DNA of 35,665 bases from Stephanodiscus triporus (taxonomy: Eukaryota > Bacillariophyta > Thalassiosirophyceae > Thalassiosirales > Thalassiosiraceae), in assembly GCA_036939755.1 (NCBI GenBank), contig JALLAZ010000020.1:1-35665 (forward strand), in the 5' to 3' direction. Position numbers and translations under genes: made by a program. The notes below the pieces were generated by a model, which was given only the letters and a program-made list of their open reading frames with translations, searched no databases and was not told the DNA's origin. How positions within the stretch are numbered: the stretch's first letter is position 1; each line of letters opens with the position of its first letter. Of this stretch, positions 30,259 through 35,665 are shown one piece after another.

Positions 30259-30545
30259 ATTCAGCCTGGTTCCTGAGATAATTGACCTCTATTGAAGAAT
30301 CCACCGACAATATTCATTGACGTTGTGTACGTTACTTAACCACAAGCTACCAATCCAGATACAGTTCAACCCCAGCAAATATTTGAAGGGGGGGCGACGG
30401 ATATGCATAGTTACATAACCTTTACTCAGTTCAAATCATATGTGACATCCAGGCTAACAAGTGCCGGTCGAAGATTGGGACAGCGCCTCTGCCAAGCTCC
30501 CTTTGCCCAACATCCCAACCGATACATCCTGGGACTTTCATTGAA

Positions 30546-31556
30546 TTATGCGCAACCCTTCGCGGTAAACTCCTCTTCTCCACAGCAGCTCCACTTTCCG
30601 TAAGAATCTTTGATATCATCAGTATCCAAGATGAACTTCATTTGGGAGCGGACTTCTTCCAGACGTTTTTGCTTTTCTTTCCGCAAGTTGTCTTTCAAGT
30701 GATCGTCCAAGTCTAAAAAATCTCTGCAGTCTCGGTGCATTTCCCACGTTCCCTTATGTCGTGTCAGTGGGGTTGATGTCAAAACACTCTTTGAACCATT
30801 CGCCAAAGAACCTGAATTCACCGCCCCGCCAATGCCACAATTATTGTTGTCTTCGTCGTGCCGTTTTTTCTGTTCCTTGTGCAATTCCAAAGCCAACTTC
30901 CTCGTCCTGTGGTTTGCCTCCCGAAGACTTTTCTGCAGCCGGTGTATGTGAGCCTGCTGCGCTTTAATTTCTTCCAGGTAAAACGGGGGCGAGTTTGTGG
31001 CATCTGCATTTGATTCAAGCCCCCCATAACTATTTTCATAGCACACCCGTTCTTTTTCATAGTACGCCCGTCATTTTGAGTGGAAGAGAGATTGAGGAGA
31101 ACGACTGATGAAGTCAGAATAACTTGCAGCACAAGGGCAGTCTGATAAGATAATTTTTGTTTTACCTGGTCGTTCAGGCGGAGATTGGGCTTTCCCGAAC
31201 CTCTCACCCTCGTCTCCCGTCTCGTAGTCATCGTCTATCGTTCCAGCGACATGTTCTATATCAATCCCACCATATTGCAATATTCCAAAGAGTGCAGCCC
31301 AATACCTCTCCTCGGTCAGTGTACCCGGCACTAGCTTGAAGCGGATGTCCTTGAGATGCGGTGCAGCCCGCAGTATTTCCAACGCCGTTGGCACATGTTC
31401 GTCTAGATCGAATAGATCGTCGTCCAGATAGACGGACTTGTCCTCCTCGACCCTGCAGTTCTTATGGGACGAACGCAAAATGTCTTCGCGAGTAATGTTA
31501 GGAAGGATATCTTCCCATTCAGGGGGTAGCTCGGCAACCGATGGCGAGTTCCCCAT
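30546..31556 (-). CDS. BSD-domain protein with coiled coil and Cys-rich tail
   Basis: Two exons on the minus strand: 31556-31166 and 31051-30546, 298 residues. The intron is 114 nt with donor GTAAAA and acceptor AAAG; the junction codon gives ERP|ERVCYENSYGG. This acceptor was chosen because it keeps the frame; another AG lies close by. Residues about 55-100 match the end of a BSD domain: LRAAPHLKDIRFKLVPGTL, then EERYWAALFGIL, where the aromatic-Trp pair is typical. After the junction a charged helix (IKAQQAHIHRLQKSLREANH onward) is a likely coiled coil. The C-terminus reads YGKWSCCGEEEFTAKGC, a possible metal-binding CC..C motif. BSD proteins include TFIIH and SYAP1/DOS2 types; which one applies is unclear. 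A 72-bp piece of exon 1 recurs at 13080-13151. Confidence 0.75.
31035..31076. repeat. Imperfect 20-bp tandem repeat at the BSD-gene intron end
   Basis: TTTCATAG(C/T)AC(A/G)CCCGT occurs twice in a row, spanning the 3' splice site. Both units could supply an acceptor region. Confidence 0.6.
31278..31349 (-). repeat. 72-bp block shared with the oxidoreductase 5' end
   Basis: It is identical to 13080-13151. Here it lies inside exon 1 of the BSD gene, with no splice site at either edge, and continues normally on both sides, so this copy is the likely source. Confidence 0.95.
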
Positions 31557-31886
31557 TTTTAGCAGTGCTCAGTAGAGATTAAGGAACAGTGGACAGAATC
31601 AACCGTGATGCACGATGCACAGGAATAAAGGTGCTGGACCGCGCGTCCCCGTCGGCAACGGCGACACGGTCACGATGGCGTAGAGAGTGCGGCGGCGGCG
31701 CAATTAGAGGTTCACCGAGCCTTTCCCTCCGGGCTCTACGTACAACATTCACAAAGGCGAGGAAAACACACACAGAACCACGGCGCCACACAAAACCACG
31801 GATTTCCTTCCGACGAAATCATTGACTCTATGCCATCACGCACGACGGTTTTGATAGAGCAGGAGAGAGGAAGAGTCAAAAGCTAG
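31557..31886. promoter_or_regulatory. Divergent spacer between BSD gene (-) and HscB (+)
   Basis: The 330 bases separate start codons facing outward and hold both promoters. Small open frames on both strands here are without domains and are dismissed. No motif is assigned. Confidence 0.5.
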
Positions 31887-32611
31887 ATGATCCACCACAT
31901 CATGAAATCACTCGCCACCGGCGGTATCATGTACCCGCTTCGTCGAAATGGGATGCAGAGTTGTGCGCGAATCACGGGGTCGACTGCTTCGGCATTTCCG
32001 GACTATTTTGATATTCTCGGAGTAGGACGCACCTTCACCCAATCTCCCGATGTACTCAAGGCAAAGTATAAAAGTCTGATGACGAAGTTCCATCCTGATC
32101 GGCATACAACCTCTTGTGAAGAAGTAAAATCAGAGAATGCCTCCATGGCTACTGATGTGACACGTGCGTATAGTGTTCTTGAGGATCCCCTCTCAAGAGC
32201 TCTTCATTTATTAGAGCTTCATGGGCAAGCGATTGGAGAATCTGATAGTGTATGTCGTATTATGCATATTGTATTGCCCATTCAACATTCTCTCTGAACC
32301 TTTCAATTATTGTGTATTGTGCCATACTGTAATCACCGTTGTCTATGAACATTTATGCGCAGTCCATTGTGAACAATACATTTCTTATGGATATAATGGA
32401 AGCAAGAGAAGAAGTGGAGAATGCATCATCTGACAATGAACTTAGGCCACTACTCGAATCGTGCCAAATACGACAATCAGAGCTTTGTCGAGACCTTTGT
32501 CGTTCGTTCGAAGATAATCGCTTGGGTGATGCGAAACTTCAGACTGCCAAACTTCAGTATTGGAAAAGAATGGAAGAGAAAATTATGGAAAAGATCTCGT
32601 CCGTTGAATAA
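31887..32611 (+). CDS. HSCB: HscB/Jac1 J-domain co-chaperone for iron-sulfur cluster transfer
   Basis: Two exons, 31887-32249 (121 codons) and 32363-32611 (82 codons plus stop), 203 residues. The 113-nt intron has donor GTATGT and acceptor GCAG; the junction is phase 0 and gives GESDS|SIVNNTFLMD. In the mitochondrial matrix, HscB brings ISCU to the Hsp70 chaperone. Seen: J-domain PDYFDILGV (38-46), HPD at 69-71 in KFHPDRH, AYSVLEDPLSRALHLLELHG, then the HscB-specific C-terminal helix FLMDIMEAREEVENA and a final three-helix bundle. The first 30 residues are basic (MYPLRRNGMQSCARITGS) and fit a mitochondrial presequence. The start could also be Met6 or Met15. The Cys-rich N-terminal domain of animal HSCB is absent. 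Confidence 0.94.
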
Positions 32612-33086
32612 CGTCAATTTATATTTGGGTGATAAATTTTGGGCTTTAAGATTCATGGAACGCAACGATGCATGACACAGTGCCAATTTCAATCAATCAG
32701 TTATAAAATAAGGAGTTGTTGTTGAATGACCAGTGAATCTCTTACATGGGCAGAAGGAAAGAAAATTCGTTAGTAAACCAAACCTCGTGCATATGAGGCA
32801 AATGACAGGTAGCATGACATGTAAGATATCAACCAGGACATCTGTGCCACGAACAGGCAAGGACATCCAACTATAATGATCGTCTGATTCAATGTAGCAA
32901 AAAGTTGACCGAGTCACGCACGTTTACTCGACCCAAACTAATGGGGAATACGCGAGAGCCGGAGATACATTCTGCAGAAAGTAATAAGAGACTTCGCTCC
33001 TGCTCACCATATTTAAGAGGTAGCGCTAGACTCGAACATGTGATATCTCCACTCGTTTCTGTAACGAGGGGGAAAGGGGCTTAGTC
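32612..33086. other. Convergent 3' spacer
   Basis: The 475 bases lie between the stop codons of HscB (+) and the Crooked-neck gene (-). The region is AT-rich and holds both 3' UTRs. No repeat, RNA gene or ORF worth calling is seen. Confidence 0.6.
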
Positions 33087-35295
33087 CTACTCGTCGTCAC
33101 TATCGTCATCATCAGACGAAGAGCTGTCATCCTGAGCTTGCTGTGCCTGTTTCCATTTCGCCGCCATCTCCAGTATCTTAAGATTACCGCCATTTGCATC
33201 CTCGTCATTAGGGAAGTGGTAATCAAAGTACTCCTCCCACCCTAGCTCGGCGCCGCTCTCGTCGGTTCTCATACGCTTCCTCTTGACGCGACGAGGCAAC
33301 ATGGCATCCACCTTGGCCAAGCTTTGAGCATCTCCCTTGGTCTTTTCGAACACACGCCACGCATCGAGGAGCAATACCCGTTCTTCCTTCATGCCGGCAT
33401 CTTTCATTTGATCGTGTGCACGCTTGAAGGTATCTCTCGCTGCATCAATACCCTTTCCAACCTCAGTCCCTTCAAACTGCGAATATGAGATCCAAACCTT
33501 GACATGACCCGTCTTTTTCAAGAGGCGTTCGTACAAGGAACGTGCATTGTCACCCTCGCCCTCATCAATTTCAAAGTCAATATAATTCTTCCAAAGCATC
33601 TCCGGCATGTCCAATGCTGATTGGGCAACTGCCAGCTCGTAGATGGCGCGACATCTCTGAAGGCGCAGAAAAAGGAAAAGTTTGAAAAGAGTATAGCGCG
33701 ATATCAGTGGTTAAGTCGAGCCAAACAATGTACATGCATACCTCGGTCTCGCCCACCGACTTCTCCAGATCTGCGTACTTCGACCACGCCCGACAATTAT
33801 GCGGCATGGCCTTCAGATAATTGGCATACAACGAACGGCATCGATCCACCTCCCCCAATGCAAGCTCCAATGCGATGTACTCTGAAAAAATCTTCTCCTT
33901 CCCACACAAGCCGATGGCCCTCCCGAGCAACTTACGCGCCGATGCCAAGTCCTTCCGTCGTATGTGTAGCTTGGCCGCGTTTATCCATATCTTCGCGAAG
34001 CTGAACCTGGAATGAGGGATCAGGTCAAGACAGGCATCGTATATTTTGGAAGCGCGATCGAGATCGCGAAGTTGCATCTCTTCGTACAGGGCGTAGTAGA
34101 TCCAAAGGTAGATGTACCGCCTCCAGTGTTGCTTGTCTTCCATCGAGGGGGGGACGTTGGCGATGGCGCGCTCGTACACCTCTCGCACCTTGCCGTCGCC
34201 GACGGCGGAGTTGCCCCGTCCGGCTTGATTCTCTTCCTCCATTTTTGCATACTCGAACCAGGCATCGTAATCGGTGGGATCCGCGGCGACTCGCTTCTCG
34301 TACTCCGCGCGTTGACCCGTGATGACGATGTCTTCGATGCCCGCCTTGTCCCCCCTCTTCTTCTCGAAGGCAACGTAGGCCTTGTACAATTCGTTCCTTT
34401 TCTCCTGTTCCCACTGCGGAACTTCCTCCTCCTCCTCCCCCGGAGCGAGTTTCTTCGGTTCCTGCCCAAGGTGAAATATCTTGGTGGCGTGCTTGTAGAT
34501 GACGCGCGCCCTGTCGTACTCCCCCTGACGTTCCTCGAACGCCGCGAATCGACCGAACACCCTAGCCTGCCGACTCTCCTCGGGCTCCAACTCCACCAAC
34601 GAGCTCTCGTATACTGTCCGGGCCAACTCGATATCCTTCGCCTCGTACTCCGCCCACTTTGCGAATCTCATGAACGACCTCGACGACGGGTAGGTATTGG
34701 CATACCGCCTCATGATCGCCTTGGCCTGATCCATGTGCCCCGCCCGTCCCTCGAACCTGGCATACGACATCCAAGCGTTGTCGTCCGGCATCCACTCCAT
34801 CCACCGCTCGAACACCGCCCTGCACTTGGGCATGTCCCCCACCATCTCCTCCATGTACACGTACTTGTACCAGAGGAAGTCCACGCGCGGCAGCAGCTGC
34901 ACGGCCCTGTCGAGGACGTTCCTCGCGCGATTCACGAACTCGTTCCGCATCTCGAGCTCCGCGTACCGGAGCCACAGCTCCGGATTGCGAGCGTCCACCT
35001 CCAGTGCCCGCTCGAAGACGCTGCGCGCGCGCTCGTACTCGCGATTGTCCTCCTCGAAGCGCGCGTACTTGACCCAGTTCCCCACGTGCTCGCGGCGGTA
35101 GCGTATGTTGTCCTCGAAGTGCTTGCGACGGTCGCGTAGGTGGGACTGATACTCCTCGGCGTCGTGGATCTTGACGATCGGGTCGAGTATGTGCTGCTCC
35201 TGCCGCTCGGCCGCCTCGCGGAGTATCTGCTCGGCGGAGATCTGGATGGGAGCCGGGGCGCGGTTCTTGACCCGCGCCTGATTTTGGGATGACAT
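33087..35295 (-). CDS. CRNKL1: Crooked-neck/Clf1 HAT-repeat splicing factor
   Basis: Two exons: 35295-33742 (518 codons) and 33656-33087 (189 codons plus stop), 707 residues, the usual length of the family. The 85-nt intron has donor GTATGC and acceptor TCAG; the phase-0 junction gives [15 protein letters not shown], restoring a HAT repeat. Clf1 is a scaffold of the NineTeen complex in the spliceosome. Seen: [20 protein letters not shown], then about 15 HAT (half-a-TPR) repeats with the pattern W..YA.FE..N..Y.RAR.VFERAL, for example [20 protein letters not shown] and [20 protein letters not shown]. The C-terminus has a basic stretch (RRVKRKRMR), [14 protein letters not shown] and an acidic Ser/Asp tail. 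GC content is high in the first exon and falls towards the 3' end. The start is the first ATG and matches the family N-terminus. Confidence 0.97.
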
Positions 35296-35665
35296 GATTA
35301 TTGATGGTATATATTATAAATAAAAGACGAATCGAGTCAATCTATTATTATTATCACCCCACACTGCGTTCTTCCGTGTCGTGGAGAATTCTATCAATAT
35401 CTGGATGGAAGGGCACGGAGAGCAGGGAGAGAGGAGAGAGCAACCCAACCCTATTTATCGTGTATGATTTCGCCGTCAAGCAAGGGTTTCGACTGGTGTT
35501 TGCTGATCGTTTTTTTGTTGTGCGTGCTTGGGAGAAACTGAGCATTCCCGCGCGCCGTCTGTCCTTGGTGTTCCCTGCAAGCGAGGGCGGGGCTCCCGCC
35601 CCATCCCATTCCCCAAGCTAGCTGTTTGGCCTAGTGAGCGGTTGCTGACGGCATCCGGTGCATCC
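35296..35665. promoter_or_regulatory. Region upstream of the Crooked-neck gene
   Basis: The 370 bases to the window end hold the promoter side of CRNKL1. An A/T-rich patch (about 35305-35350) adjoins the start codon. A perfect hairpin GGGCGGG/CCCGCCC (stem 7, loop 3) lies at 35585-35601. A 106-codon open frame on + has no recognisable domain. Confidence 0.5.

Larger units (their letters stand above)
29229..30545. other. Accessory spacer: inverted repeats, fold-back element, telomeric tract
   Basis: The 1.3 kb between EFL1 and the BSD gene is AT-rich and contains a helicase-associated-domain fragment, 28-bp inverted repeats framing 425 bp, a 143-bp fold-back element inside them, a short tandem repeat, TTAGGG units and a copied EFL1 tail. 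Each is listed separately. Small open frames here (for example 29345-29698 on + and 29909-30100 on -) have no convincing start or domain. Confidence 0.7.

Noticed and set aside
34012..35139. 375-codon open frame antisense to the Crooked-neck gene
   Set aside because: GC-rich, Leu/Arg/His-rich translation typical of a shadow of a strongly coding strand.
1..35665. A defence island, biosynthetic cluster or CRISPR array
   Set aside because: All well-supported genes are eukaryotic housekeeping genes with introns and separate promoters; no regularly spaced repeats or co-directional cassette is present.

Overview
This is nuclear DNA of a photosynthetic stramenopile, most likely a diatom. The genes are compact and carry 0-4 short introns (about 70-115 nt, GT..AG). 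Intergenic gaps are a few hundred bases. The encoded proteins include a Tic22-type plastid import factor, an SF-assemblin (flagellar or centriolar root fibre), mitochondrial enzymes and typical eukaryotic housekeeping proteins. A short TTAGGG tract fits diatom telomeres. There is no sign of a prokaryotic operon, CRISPR array, provirus or toxin gene. Gene models were built by reading the frames and choosing splice sites that restore family motifs; no homology search was run.

Layout. 140-3316 (+): CCZ1-like longin protein rich in low-complexity insertions. 3621-4532 (-): divergent cyclophilin. 4855-7575 (-): SDA1 (60S subunit biogenesis). 7993-9392 (+): sideroflexin. 9641-10384 (-): conserved hypothetical. 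10655-11857 (+): Tic22-like. 11927-13082 (-): dihydrodiol dehydrogenase-like oxidoreductase with an abnormal 5' end. 13153-14257: repeat-bearing spacer. 14258-15836 (+): short/branched-chain acyl-CoA dehydrogenase. 16246-20943 (+): exportin-5. 21019-22194 (-): YeeZ-like epimerase. 22331-23221 (+): SF-assemblin. 23359-25263 (-): RlmN-type methyltransferase. 25683-29228 (+): EFL1 GTPase. 29229-30545: a spacer of nested inverted repeats, a helicase-associated-domain fragment, an interstitial telomeric tract and a copied EFL1 tail. 30546-31556 (-): BSD-domain protein. 31887-32611 (+): HscB. 33087-35295 (-): Crooked-neck (Clf1).

The genes do not form one pathway. Several concern RNA and ribosomes: SDA1 and EFL1 act on 60S maturation, exportin-5 exports RNA, RlmN methylates rRNA or tRNA, and Crooked-neck acts in splicing. 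Others are mitochondrial (sideroflexin, acyl-CoA dehydrogenase, HscB). I regard this as ordinary gene order in a compact genome.

The unusual parts are rearrangement scars. A 72-bp block of the BSD gene recurs perfectly and in frame at the start of the oxidoreductase gene 18 kb away, next to the only N of the window and where the start codon should be. The last 45 bp of EFL1 recur 1 kb downstream, fused to telomeric repeats. A symmetrical 143-bp fold-back element sits between longer inverted repeats. No convincing new multi-gene system was found.
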